Of a DNA stretch of 40,818 nt, positions 22,845 through 31,667 are shown piece by piece; within the stretch, counting starts at the first letter, position 1, and every line of letters begins with the position of its first letter. The position numbers and the translations under genes are program-made. This stretch comes from Lachnospiraceae bacterium. GTDB taxonomy: Bacteria > Bacillota > Clostridia > Lachnospirales > Lachnospiraceae. The stretch lies in contig CAAGSD010000094.1 in the NCBI GenBank assembly GCA_900772845.1, positions 1-40,818 on the forward strand, written 5' to 3'. Below the pieces are notes generated by a model, which was not told the DNA's origin, ran no database searches, and saw nothing but the letters and a program-made list of their open reading frames with translations.

Positions 22845-23345
22845 ATGAACGAGGAAGATGTATTGTCGAACCGCCAGCTTGGATTCGAACTCAAGGCCGC
22901 CAACAACATGATCCGCCGGAAGATGGAAGTGATCTTCGCCCAGCAGGATGGTTATGAACTTAACGGAATGCAGGGACCGCTTCTGGGATATCTGTATCAT
23001 AAGAGCAGGAACGGTGATGTATATCAGAAGGATGTGGAGCGGGAGTTCCGGATCCGCAGATCCACGGCGACGGTAATGCTGCAGAGCCTGGAACAGAAGG
23101 GATATCTCGTCCGGGTGGCTTCGACGGAAGATGCGAGATTGAAACGAATTCTTTTAACAGAGAAAGCAATCCGGCATCATGATCTGATCGAAGAGCAGAT
23201 CCGGATTTTTAACCGGGAACTGGAAGCAGGGCTGACAGAAGAGGAAAAGGAGACATTTTTGCGTATTCTGGATAAGATGATGCAGAATCTGGGAATGGAC
23301 GGTGAGCGCATGGAAAGTTCCAACGTACCATGCCGAAATGAGTGA
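22845..23345 (+). CDS. MarR family transcriptional regulator
   Basis: A 166-residue winged-helix regulator. The DNA-binding core reads YQKDVEREFRIRRSTATVMLQSLEQKGYLVRVASTEDARLKRILLTEKA: recognition helix, then wing with the conserved D-x-R. Flanking helices form the dimer interface. The ATG at 22845 has AAGGAGG 7 bp upstream. It precedes the two ABC exporter genes by 190 bp in the same orientation, and two matching palindromes overlie its promoter, so it very probably represses itself and the exporter until an inducing drug or metabolite binds. Confidence 0.93.
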   Translation: MNEEDVLSNRQLGFELKAANNMIRRKMEVIFAQQDGYELNGMQGPLLGYLYHKSRNGDVYQKDVEREFRIRRSTATVMLQSLEQKGYLVRVASTEDARLKRILLTEKAIRHHDLIEEQIRIFNRELEAGLTEEEKETFLRILDKMMQNLGMDGERMESSNVPCRNE

Positions 23346-23441
23346 TGACAGCAGTTCATTCCTGACAGGCAGATCACCGAGTATTTATCAGAGTAGAAAA
23401 AGCAGAAACAGCAAAGAAGCAACCAAGAAATAAAAAAGAAG

Positions 23442-23486
23442 CAGTAAAGAAATAACAGTAAAGAAATAACAGTAAAGAAATAACAG
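23442..23486 (+). repeat. 14-bp tandem repeat in marR-ABC spacer
   Basis: CAGTAAAGAAATAA is repeated three times without change (23442-23455, 23456-23469, 23470-23483), with a partial fourth copy. The whole spacer is purine-rich. It is transcribed between the regulator and exporter genes. Confidence 0.85.
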
Positions 23487-23534
23487 GGAAATTATATAGA
23501 AATAACAGGAAGAAAAGCAGAAAGGAAACCAGCT

Positions 23535-25289
23535 ATGATTAAAACATTAGCCAGACAGATCAAGGAATATAAGCGTGCATCCCTTGTCACACCCATATTC
23601 ATGATCCTGGAAGTAGCCATGGAAATGGTGATTCCGCTCATGATGGCATCGATCATTGATGACGGTGTACAGGCGGGAGATATGAAACATATTTTTGTCA
23701 TCGGTTGTTATATGGTCCTGGCAGCTATTGTCGGATTGTTCGCCGGTGTCATGGGTGGTAAATATGGTGCGAAGGCATCCACCGGATTTGCCAGAAACTT
23801 AAGAGAAGCCATGTATGAGAACATTCAGACCTTCTCTTTCTCCAACATTGATAAGTTCTCCACGGCAGGACTGGTCACCCGTATGACCACGGATGTTACC
23901 AATATCCAGAACGCTTACCAGATGCTCTTACGCATGTGCTTCCGGGCACCGGTCAGCCTGATCTGTGCCATGCTGATGGCATTTCTGATCAACGCAAAGG
24001 TAGCCAGCATCTATCTGTTCGCTGTCGTATTTCTGGGAGTTATCATGATCTTCATTATGCGGGCGGTGTCCAAATATTTCAGCGAAGTGTTCAAAAAATA
24101 CGATGACCTGAATGCCAGTGTACAGGAGAACGTAGCCGCACAGCGTGTGGTAAAGGCTTATGTGCGTGAGGACTATGAGATCGACAAGTTCCATAAGGCC
24201 AGCTACAACATCTACAAGATGTTCAAAAAAGCAGAATGTACCATGACTTATGTATGGCCGGTCATGCAGTTTACCGTATATGGCTGTATCCTGGGCATCA
24301 GCTGGCTGGGAGCACACATGATCGTTGCCAGTCAGTTGACTACCGGTGAACTGATGAGTCTGTTGACTTATTGTATGACGATCCTGATGAATCTGATGAT
24401 GTTAGCCATGATCTTCGTTATGATGACCATGAGTGCTGCCAGTGCCAAACGTATTGCGGAAGTACTGGAAGAGAAGGCAGACATCACGAATCCTGAACAG
24501 CCTGATTATGATGTGACGGACGGCAGCATCTGTTTTGATCATGTAACCTTCCGTTATAATAAGCAGAGTGAAAAGCCGGTGTTAGATGACCTGAATTTCG
24601 AGATCAAAGCCGGTGAGACCATCGGTATCCTGGGTGGTACCGGAAGCTCCAAGACCAGTCTGGTGAACCTCATCAGCCGTCTGTATGATGTCAATGAGGG
24701 TACCGTTTATGTCGGTGGCAAGGACGTCAGAAACTACGATCTGGAAACCTTACGTAACGAGGTATCTGTGGTATTGCAGAAAAATGTGCTGTTCTCCGGT
24801 ACAATCTTGGAAAATCTCCGTTGGGGTGATGAAAATGCCACCGAAGAGGAATGTATCCGTGCCTGCCGTCTGGCCTGCGCCGATGAATTTATTGAGAAGA
24901 TGCCAGGGAAATACAATACCTATATTGAACAGGGCGGAAGTAACGTATCCGGCGGACAGAAGCAGAGACTGTGTATTGCCAGAGCATTGCTGAAAAAGCC
25001 GAAGGTACTGATTCTGGATGATTCCACCAGTGCCGTGGATACCGCTACTGATGCGAAGATCCGCAAGGCATTTGCCACGGAGATCCCCGGTACGACGAAG
25101 ATCATCATCGCGCAGCGTATCTCCAGTATTCAGGATGCGGACCGCATCATCGTAATGGATAACGGCAGGATCGATGCATTCGCACCTCACGAAGAACTGC
25201 TTCGTACCAATAACATTTATAAAGAAGTATATGAAGCCCAGACCCAGACGGGTGGCGGCGATTTTGATGAGAATGGAGGTGAGTCATAA
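23535..25289 (+). CDS. ABC exporter subunit, degenerate ATPase site
   Basis: A 584-residue half transporter: six membrane helices (about residues 15-310) and a C-terminal ATPase domain. Walker A is GGTGSSKT (367-374), unusual in having Ser before Lys. The signature is VSGGQKQRLC. Walker B is VLILDDSTSAVD with Asp496 in place of the catalytic Glu; the switch region reads IIIAQRISS, with Gln instead of the usual His. These changes define the degenerate partner of a heterodimeric multidrug exporter. The stop overlaps the ATG of the next subunit (TAATG). Substrate unknown; the MarR regulator suggests drugs or toxic metabolites. Confidence 0.93.
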   Translation: MIKTLARQIKEYKRASLVTPIFMILEVAMEMVIPLMMASIIDDGVQAGDMKHIFVIGCYMVLAAIVGLFAGVMGGKYGAKASTGFARNLREAMYENIQTFSFSNIDKFSTAGLVTRMTTDVTNIQNAYQMLLRMCFRAPVSLICAMLMAFLINAKVASIYLFAVVFLGVIMIFIMRAVSKYFSEVFKKYDDLNASVQENVAAQRVVKAYVREDYEIDKFHKASYNIYKMFKKAECTMTYVWPVMQFTVYGCILGISWLGAHMIVASQLTTGELMSLLTYCMTILMNLMMLAMIFVMMTMSAASAKRIAEVLEEKADITNPEQPDYDVTDGSICFDHVTFRYNKQSEKPVLDDLNFEIKAGETIGILGGTGSSKTSLVNLISRLYDVNEGTVYVGGKDVRNYDLETLRNEVSVVLQKNVLFSGTILENLRWGDENATEEECIRACRLACADEFIEKMPGKYNTYIEQGGSNVSGGQKQRLCIARALLKKPKVLILDDSTSAVDTATDAKIRKAFATEIPGTTKIIIAQRISSIQDADRIIVMDNGRIDAFAPHEELLRTNNIYKEVYEAQTQTGGGDFDENGGES

Positions 25290-27211
25290 TGCCAGGACCT
25301 ATGGGCGGCGGAATGCGTGGACCCGGCAGAAGAATGCAGGGTGGTAAACGTATTGAGAATCCGGGAAAAGTATTTAAACGATTGATGGCATATATTTTCA
25401 AAAACTATGCCATTCACTTCATTTTTGTATTGATCTGTATCCTACTGAGCGTTTTGGCAAGCATTCAGGGTACTCTGTTCATGCAGAGGCTGATCGATGA
25501 CTATATCCTGCCCATGATCGGGCAGGAGACTCCGGACTTTGGCAATCTGTTCCGGGAAATTGTCCGTGTGGCATGCTTTTACCTGGTGGGTGTAGCGGCT
25601 ACGTATGCTTACAACCGTATCATGGTCACGATAACGCAGGGAACCTTGAAGAGTCTCCGTGATGATCTGTTTGAACACATGGAGAAGCTGCCGATCAAGT
25701 ATTTTGATACCCATTCCCATGGTGATATCATGTCCATCTACACCAATGATATTGATACTCTGCGCCAGATGATCAGCCAGAGTATCCCACAGGTATTTTC
25801 CAGTTTTATTACCGTAGTGGGTACGCTGGGAAGTATGTTAGTACTGAGTATCCCGCTGACAGCAGTCAGCCTGATCATGGTGGCTCTGATGATGTTTGTC
25901 ACCGGTAAAGTAGCGGGACTGAGCGGAAAATATTTCGTAAAGCAGCAGAAGAATATCGGTACCGTGAATGGCTATATCGAAGAAATGATGGAAGGCCAGA
26001 AGGTCGTCAAGGTATTTTGTCATGAAGACAAGAGCCTGGAAGAGTTCAAAAAGTTGAATGACGAGTTGTGCGAAAGTGCTTATAATGCGAATAAATTTGC
26101 TAACCTGATGGGACCTATCAATGCACAGCTGGGTAACTTAAGCTACGTGGTATGTGCTATCGTCGGCGGTGCTATGGCACTGGGCGGTTTTGCAGGACTG
26201 ACCTTAGGTAAGCTGGCAAGCTTCTTAACCTTTAACAAGAGCTTCAACATGCCGATCAGCCAGGTCAGCCAGCAGTTGAACAGTATCGTCATGGCACAGG
26301 CAGGTGCCAAGAGAGTCTTTGATCTGCTGGATGAAAAAGTAGAGACCGACGAAGGCTATGTAACTCTGGTACGTGCGAAAAAGGTAGACGGCAAGATCGT
26401 AGAGTGTCCCGAGCGAACCGGTATGTGGGCATGGAAGCATGTGCATCAGGCGGATGGCTCTGTAGATTATATTGAGTTACAGGGTGAAGTCGTATTTGAC
26501 GATGTGGACTTCGGCTACAATGATGACAAGATCGTGCTGCATAACATCGAGATGTATGCAAAGCCCGGTCAGAAGATCGCATTCGTAGGCTCCACCGGTG
26601 CCGGTAAGACCACGATCACGAACCTGATCAATCGTTTTTATGATATTCAGGATGGTAAGATCCGTTACGACGGCATCAATATTAACAAGATCAAGAAAGC
26701 GGATCTGAGAAAATCCTTAGGTATCGTACTGCAGGATACCCATCTGTTCACCGCTACCGTTATGGACAATATCCGTTTCGGTAAGCTGGATGCCACAGAT
26801 GAGGAAGTTATTGCAGCAGCAAAGCTGGCCAATGCGGATACCTTTATCCGTCAGCTTCCGGATGGCTACAATACAGTCCTCACCGGTGATGGTGCGAACT
26901 TAAGCCAAGGACAGAGACAGCTGCTGTCCATCGCCAGAGCAGCGGTAGCGGATCCACCGGTACTGATCCTGGATGAAGCTACCAGCTCCATCGATACCCG
27001 TACCGAGAAGATTGTACAGGATGGTATGGATAAGCTGATGAAGGGCAGAACAACCTTTGTTATTGCTCACAGACTTTCCACTGTCAAAAACAGTGACTGT
27101 ATCATGGTTCTGGAACAAGGCCGCATCATCGAACGCGGCAGCCATGACGAACTGATCGCCCAGAAGGGCAGATATTACCAGTTGTATACAGGTAATGCGA
27201 TTGCACAATAG
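25289..27211 (+). CDS. ABC exporter subunit, catalytic ATPase site
   Basis: A 640-residue half transporter and partner of the preceding subunit. A Gly/Met/Arg-rich N-terminal extension (MPGPMGGGMRGPGRRMQGG) precedes six membrane helices. The ATPase domain has Walker A GSTGAGKT (434-441), signature LSQGQRQLL, Walker B VLILDEATSSID with Glu563, and H-loop FVIAHRLS: a fully canonical site. An insert of about 35 residues before the ATPase domain (VRAKKVDGKIVECPERTGMW) is extra relative to typical MsbA-like proteins. Co-translation by 1-bp overlap supports an obligate heterodimer. Confidence 0.94.
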   Translation: MPGPMGGGMRGPGRRMQGGKRIENPGKVFKRLMAYIFKNYAIHFIFVLICILLSVLASIQGTLFMQRLIDDYILPMIGQETPDFGNLFREIVRVACFYLVGVAATYAYNRIMVTITQGTLKSLRDDLFEHMEKLPIKYFDTHSHGDIMSIYTNDIDTLRQMISQSIPQVFSSFITVVGTLGSMLVLSIPLTAVSLIMVALMMFVTGKVAGLSGKYFVKQQKNIGTVNGYIEEMMEGQKVVKVFCHEDKSLEEFKKLNDELCESAYNANKFANLMGPINAQLGNLSYVVCAIVGGAMALGGFAGLTLGKLASFLTFNKSFNMPISQVSQQLNSIVMAQAGAKRVFDLLDEKVETDEGYVTLVRAKKVDGKIVECPERTGMWAWKHVHQADGSVDYIELQGEVVFDDVDFGYNDDKIVLHNIEMYAKPGQKIAFVGSTGAGKTTITNLINRFYDIQDGKIRYDGININKIKKADLRKSLGIVLQDTHLFTATVMDNIRFGKLDATDEEVIAAAKLANADTFIRQLPDGYNTVLTGDGANLSQGQRQLLSIARAAVADPPVLILDEATSSIDTRTEKIVQDGMDKLMKGRTTFVIAHRLSTVKNSDCIMVLEQGRIIERGSHDELIAQKGRYYQLYTGNAIAQ

Positions 27212-27298
27212 AAAGCGGTATCGTGCAGTAAATACAGTTGCTCCCCCGTATGATTTGTAGTACACTGGAAACAACTACAAAACCAAAGGAGTGATTAC

Positions 27299-27778
27299 AT
27301 GAGTGAAATGATAACCTTGTGGCTTGTGGTATTGATCGTATCGATCGGAGTGGAGGTCGCAACACTTGGTCTGACATCCATCTGGTTTGCCGGAGGCGCA
27401 GTCGTGGCTGTGATCGCAGCTGCATTGCACGCACCGGTCTGGCTGCAGATTCTGTTATTTTTTGCAGTATCTCTGTTGCTGTTGTTTTTCACCAGACCGA
27501 TCGCAGTCCGGTATTTCAACAAGGACCGCATAAGGACCAACGTGGAAAGCATGATCGGCAGACAGGCAATCGTGACCAGTGAGATCGACAATCTGCAAGG
27601 CATCGGACAGGTGACAGTGGGCGGTCAGGAATGGAGCGCCAGAACCGAAGAAGACGGACTGAATTTACAGCCCGGAACTGTGGTGGATATCGTAGCAGTC
27701 AGTGGTGTCAAGCTGATCGTGAAGGTGGATCCCCAGATGGCGAAGGTCACAGAAAACGTACCGGAGTCACAGAATTAA
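27299..27778 (+). CDS. NfeD-like membrane protein
   Basis: A 159-residue short-form NfeD protein. Two or three membrane helices fill residues 5-70 (TLWLVVLIVSIGVEVATLGL, ILLFFAVSLLLLFFTRPIAV). The C-terminal OB-fold domain contains MIGRQAIVTSEIDNLQGIGQV and a V-x-G-x-E-W-S-A segment, typical of NfeD C-terminal domains. AAAGGAG precedes the ATG. The SPFH/band 7 gene follows, the classic NfeD-flotillin/stomatin pairing that organises membrane microdomains. Confidence 0.9.
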   Translation: MSEMITLWLVVLIVSIGVEVATLGLTSIWFAGGAVVAVIAAALHAPVWLQILLFFAVSLLLLFFTRPIAVRYFNKDRIRTNVESMIGRQAIVTSEIDNLQGIGQVTVGGQEWSARTEEDGLNLQPGTVVDIVAVSGVKLIVKVDPQMAKVTENVPESQN

Positions 27779-27859
27779 GAGTCGTGTAAGACAGATGCAT
27801 GAGGGAAAAGTGCGTACAGAGGTACGCAGCGTACACAAACGTACGCAGAAGGAGGAAAA

Positions 27860-28783
27860 ATGGCAGCATTAATCATTATTGTCGTATTAATATTATGGAT
27901 CTGTGTATCCTGTATCAAGATCGTGCCGCAGGCGCAGGCGTATGTCATCGAGCGTCTGGGTGCTTATCAGGCCACCTGGAATGTAGGATTTAATCTGAAG
28001 ATCCCGTTCATCGATAAGGTAGCCAGAAAAGTCAACTTAAAAGAGCAGGTAGCGGATTTCCCTCCCCAGCCCGTAATCACCAAAGATAATGTAACCATGC
28101 GGATCGATACCGTAGTATTTTACCAGATCACAGATCCCAAGCTGTTCACCTATGGTGTGGAAAATCCTATGATGGCAATCGAGAATCTGACCGCCACCAC
28201 CCTGCGTAATATCATCGGTGACCTGGAACTGGATCAGACACTGACCTCCCGTGAGACCATCAATACCAAGATGCGTGCAGCGCTGGATATCGCTACCGAC
28301 CCCTGGGGTATCAAGGTGAACCGTGTCGAGCTGAAGAATATCATTCCTCCCGCAGAGATCCAGAATGCCATGGAGAAGCAGATGAAGGCAGAGCGTGAGA
28401 GACGTGAAGCCGTTACCCGTGCCGAAGGTGAGAAGAAGGCGAAGATCCTGGAGGCAGAAGGTGCCAAGGAGTCCGCCATCCTCCGTGCAGAAGCAGATAA
28501 GCAGGCAGCCATCCTGCGTGCGGAAGCAGAGAAAGAGAAGATGATCCGCGAGGCAGAAGGTGAAGCCGAAGCTATCCTCAAAGTACAGCAGGCAAATGCC
28601 GACGGTATCAAGATGTTGAAAGAAGCAGGCGCAGATTCCGCAGTACTGAAATTAAAGAGCCTGGAAGCTTTCGAAAAAGTAGCAGACGGTCAGGCCACCA
28701 CGATCCTGCTTCCCGCAGAGCTGCAGGGCATTGCCAGCGTGGCAGAGACCTTCAAGGCAGCTGCAGGCAAGAAAGCAGAATAA
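27860..28783 (+). CDS. SPFH/band 7 (stomatin-like) protein
   Basis: A 307-residue membrane-anchored scaffold protein of the stomatin/QmcA group. An N-terminal hydrophobic segment (LIIIVVLILWICVSCI) anchors it, then the SPFH domain: QAYVIERLGAYQATWNVGFN, PPQPVITKDNVTMRIDTVVFYQI, and GVKVNRVELK-like GIKVNRVELKNI. A long Ala/Glu/Lys-rich coiled coil (about 180-270) promotes oligomerisation. AAGGAGG precedes the ATG. With NfeD next to it, it is expected to form ring or lattice assemblies that organise the membrane and its proteases. Confidence 0.94.
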   Translation: MAALIIIVVLILWICVSCIKIVPQAQAYVIERLGAYQATWNVGFNLKIPFIDKVARKVNLKEQVADFPPQPVITKDNVTMRIDTVVFYQITDPKLFTYGVENPMMAIENLTATTLRNIIGDLELDQTLTSRETINTKMRAALDIATDPWGIKVNRVELKNIIPPAEIQNAMEKQMKAERERREAVTRAEGEKKAKILEAEGAKESAILRAEADKQAAILRAEAEKEKMIREAEGEAEAILKVQQANADGIKMLKEAGADSAVLKLKSLEAFEKVADGQATTILLPAELQGIASVAETFKAAAGKKAE

Positions 28784-28807
28784 GCAAATAAAAAACGATA
28801 AGATCAG

Positions 28808-28840
28808 GGTCACCCATCGAAGACGAAGGGTGGCCTTTTT
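28808..28840 (+). terminator. Terminator of nfeD-SPFH operon
   Basis: GGTCACCC (28808-28815) pairs with GGGTGGCC (28828-28835), one G-T pair, followed by five T. Confidence 0.88.
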
Positions 28841-28863
28841 CGTGCTGTATTACCGAAAAACTA

Positions 28864-28971
28864 TTGTAACAGTTCAACACACATCATTCGCAAGGGTGCG
28901 TTATGACGCTTTCTGTCACTTCGTGACTTCCTTTGTCCATAGATTGTCGCCTGGCTCATGAACTGTTACAA
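28864..28971. repeat. 108-bp element bounded by perfect 13-bp inverted repeats
   Basis: TTGTAACAGTTCA (28864-28876) and TGAACTGTTACAA (28959-28971) are exact inverse copies around an 82-bp centre that contains smaller dyads (GCGTTATGACGC, GTCACTTCGTGAC). It is non-coding and lies between a terminator and the argF promoter. The form is that of a miniature inverted-repeat or dispersed palindromic element. Confidence 0.7.
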
Positions 28972-28998
28972 ACTATTTTCAGGGATCCGTGGGAGGGG

Positions 28999-29027
28999 TT
29001 GAAAAACACGGAATAATGAAGTATATT
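28999..29027 (+). promoter_or_regulatory. Promoter of argF-birA
   Basis: TTGAAA (28999-29004) and TATATT (29022-29027), spacer 17 bp, about 110 bp before the argF ATG. Confidence 0.6.
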
Positions 29028-29140
29028 GATTACATATAGTTTGTTGCGGAGAAGTTTCGTAACATTTTTCGTAACGATTACAAAAACTGAAGACAGAGGC
29101 TGAGAGCACAGACTTAAAAGCTTCGGAAAAGAGGAGTATT

Positions 29141-30124
29141 ATGGATTTAAAGGGACGCGATTTTTTGAAACTACTGGACTTTACACCGGAAGAGATCGAA
29201 TATCTGTTGGATCTGGCGGCAGACCTGAAAGATAAAAAGAAAAAGGGAATCCCCGTAGATACTCTCCGAGGCAAAAATGTAGCGCTGATCTTCGAAAAGA
29301 CCAGTACCCGTACCAGATGTGCGTTTGAGGTAGCAGCCCATGACCTGGGAATGGGCACAACCTATCTGGATCCCACCGGATCCCAGATAGGCAAAAAAGA
29401 GAGCATCGCTGATACTGCAAGAGTACTGGCAGGCATGTTCGAAGGAATCGAATACCGTGGTTTCGGACAGGATATCGTAGAGGAACTGGCGAAATACTCC
29501 AAGGTTCCCGTATGGAACGGTCTGACCAATGAGTTCCATCCGACCCAGATGCTGGCAGACCTTCTGACCATCCGGGAGCATTTCGGACATCTGAAGGGAA
29601 TCCGCATGACTTACATGGGAGATGCCCGCTACAACATGGGAAACTCTCTGATGGTAGCCTGTGCGAAGATGGGCATGCACTTTACCGCCTGCACTACCGC
29701 AAAATATTTTCCGGCAAAGGAACTGGTGGCAGAGTGTGAAGCCATTGCGGCACAGACCGGCGGCAGCATCACTCTGACCGAGGATGTGACGGCAGGTACG
29801 AAGGATGTGGATGTCATCTACACCGATGTCTGGGTATCCATGGGCGAGCCCGACGAAGTATGGACAGAGCGTATCAAGGAGCTGTCTCCTTATCAGGTCA
29901 ATAAAACAGTTATGAAAAATGCCGGAGAGCAGGCCATTTTCATGCACTGTCTTCCTGCATTCCACGATCTGAAGACCAAGATCGGTGCCCAGATGGGTGA
30001 GCGTTTCGGCATCACCGAGATGGAAGTCACCGATGAAGTGTTTGAATCAGGACAGTCTCTGGTATTTGAAGAAGCAGAGAACCGTATGCATACGATCAAG
30101 GCGGTAATGGCGGCAACGTTATGA
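29141..30124 (+). CDS. argF: Ornithine carbamoyltransferase
   Basis: Makes citrulline from ornithine and carbamoyl phosphate in arginine synthesis (or the reverse in arginine catabolism). The 327 residues contain the carbamoyl-phosphate site S55-T-R-T-R59, the HPTQ loop (FHPTQMLADLLT) and the ornithine-binding FMHCLPAFHD. AGAGGAG precedes the ATG. No arcA or arcC is nearby, so a biosynthetic role is more likely. The stop codon overlaps the birA start (ATGA), so translation is coupled. Confidence 0.96.
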   Translation: MDLKGRDFLKLLDFTPEEIEYLLDLAADLKDKKKKGIPVDTLRGKNVALIFEKTSTRTRCAFEVAAHDLGMGTTYLDPTGSQIGKKESIADTARVLAGMFEGIEYRGFGQDIVEELAKYSKVPVWNGLTNEFHPTQMLADLLTIREHFGHLKGIRMTYMGDARYNMGNSLMVACAKMGMHFTACTTAKYFPAKELVAECEAIAAQTGGSITLTEDVTAGTKDVDVIYTDVWVSMGEPDEVWTERIKELSPYQVNKTVMKNAGEQAIFMHCLPAFHDLKTKIGAQMGERFGITEMEVTDEVFESGQSLVFEEAENRMHTIKAVMAATL

Positions 30125-31161
30125 GTATGAAAGCAAAGATTTTAGAGCTCCTTCGGGAAAAAAAGGAGCAGGCGGCAGCAGCACCGGAAAGTGAAGCCTA
30201 TGTTTCCGGACAGGAGCTCTGTGAGCAGTTCGGGGTATCGAGAACTGCCGTGTGGAAAGCAATCGGACAATTGAAAAAAGAAGGCTATGTCATTGAAGCG
30301 GTGCCAAACCGCGGCTATCGTCTGGTGGATCAGGCGGAAGAAGTCTACAATCAGGCGGATATCCAGAGTAGATTAAAGACAAAATGGGTGGGACAGCCCT
30401 TGCTCTTTTTTGATACCATTGATTCCACCAATATCCGGGCAAAACAGGAGGCGGAGCAGGGTGCGGAGAGCGGACTCCTGGTAGTGGCAGACAGACAGAC
30501 CGCAGGCCGCGGCCGTAGAGGCCGTGGCTGGGAGAGCCCCGCAGGGATCAATATCTACTATACGCTGTTGTTAAAACCCGATTTCCAGGCGGATTGTGCA
30601 CCGATGCTGACGTTAGTCATGGCACTGGCGGTGGCGAAGGGCATCCGGCAGACATTGTGCCGCAACAGCGAGGAAGCGGCAGCCAAAGTCGGTATCAAAT
30701 GGCCCAATGACATTGTAGTGGACGGGAAAAAAGTCTGTGGTATTCTCACGGAAATGAGTATGGAGCAGAACTACATCCAGCATATCGTTATCGGCGTGGG
30801 AATCAATGTGCGCAAGCAGGAATTTCCTGAGGAGATCAGAGACCGGGCAGCGGCCATAGATGATCAATGTGGCTTCCAGATTTCCCGCAGCCAGCTGATC
30901 GCAGATATCATGGAAGCCTTCGAAGAAGATTATGAGATCTTTTTACAGACACATGACCTGAAAGGACTGCGGGCTTCCTATGCAGAACTTCTGGTAAATC
31001 AGGACAGAGAAGTCTGTGTACTGGATCCCAAGGGAGAATACCGTGGCATCGCCAGAGGCATCAATGACCAGGGAGAACTCCTTGTGGAGCGGCCGGACGG
31101 CATTGTGGAAGAAGTCTATGCCGGGGAAGTATCGGTCCGTGGGGTTTACGGGTATGTGTAG
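30121..31161 (+). CDS. birA: Bifunctional biotin-protein ligase / biotin operon repressor
   Basis: Activates biotin to biotinyl-AMP and attaches it to carboxylase carrier domains; with its N-terminal helix-turn-helix it can also repress biotin genes. In 346 residues: wHTH (GQELCEQFGVSRTAVWKAIGQL, residues 29-50), catalytic core with the biotinyl-AMP loop GRGRRGRGWESP, KWPNDIVVDGKKVCGIL with the conserved Lys, GVGINV, and a C-terminal SH3-like domain. The ATG at 30121 overlaps the argF stop and lacks its own clear ribosome binding site; ATG at 30127 is an alternative. The link with argF looks organisational. Confidence 0.95.
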   Translation: MSMKAKILELLREKKEQAAAAPESEAYVSGQELCEQFGVSRTAVWKAIGQLKKEGYVIEAVPNRGYRLVDQAEEVYNQADIQSRLKTKWVGQPLLFFDTIDSTNIRAKQEAEQGAESGLLVVADRQTAGRGRRGRGWESPAGINIYYTLLLKPDFQADCAPMLTLVMALAVAKGIRQTLCRNSEEAAAKVGIKWPNDIVVDGKKVCGILTEMSMEQNYIQHIVIGVGINVRKQEFPEEIRDRAAAIDDQCGFQISRSQLIADIMEAFEEDYEIFLQTHDLKGLRASYAELLVNQDREVCVLDPKGEYRGIARGINDQGELLVERPDGIVEEVYAGEVSVRGVYGYV

Positions 31162-31304
31162 TAGAAGCAGCAGGGAGCAGTAAGCGTATCATACCGGGAG
31201 TTGAACGGAAGGGTGCAACCGTGTTGCGAAAACAACCTGACGGCTATCTGATATGTGATATGGCGACAGAATGACATAATAGAGAAGAAACAGGATATAG
31301 AAAT

Positions 31305-31667
31305 ATGGACGAAAATAAAATCGTACTCTGTGGTGCTAATGCCTATGAGAAGAAATATTATTTTAACGAAGAACAATTTAAGATGATCCCGGAATCCATC
31401 AAAGAAGAGCTGCATGTGATCTGTGTACTTTTCACTGAGGAAGTGGGCGGCGTCTTCACCATTGCTTTCGAAGAGGATGGCAATGTGGTCATGGAGACCA
31501 ATGCAGATGACGATGACATCTACTACGATGAAATCTCTTCCGGTCTGCTGATCTCTGAGATCCGCCGGAGCAGACAGGAGCTTTTCGAATCCTTAAGTCT
31601 GTATTACCGCGTGTTTATCAAAAAAGAAGATGTATCGGCACTGTTGGATGAGGAGGACGATGAATGA
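31305..31667 (+). CDS. Small acidic conserved protein (probably DUF6145)
   Basis: A 120-residue soluble acidic protein of unknown function. It begins ENKIVLCGANAYEKKYYFNE, has a central beta-looking LHVICVLFTEEVGGVFTIAF and ends in a very acidic tail. It resembles a Lachnospiraceae-restricted family that I recall as DUF6145. It overlaps coaX by 4 bp (ATGA), so it is co-translated with pantothenate kinase; a role linked to that unit is only a guess. Confidence 0.8.
   Translation: MDENKIVLCGANAYEKKYYFNEEQFKMIPESIKEELHVICVLFTEEVGGVFTIAFEEDGNVVMETNADDDDIYYDEISSGLLISEIRRSRQELFESLSLYYRVFIKKEDVSALLDEEDDE

Larger units (their letters stand above)
28784..29140. other. Intergenic region upstream of argF
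   Basis: A 357-bp gap without genes. In order it holds the SPFH terminator, the 108-bp inverted-repeat element, the argF promoter and a 110-nt argF leader containing two TTCGTAAC words. No clear ArgR box could be assigned. Confidence 0.6.

Noticed and set aside
29028..29140. ArgR box or attenuator before argF
   Set aside because: The leader holds two TTCGTAAC words, but nothing matches an ARG box closely enough to claim.
29171..29965. 264-codon open frame antisense to argF
   Set aside because: Shadow of a well-recognised gene; Cys/His-rich translation is typical of antisense reading.
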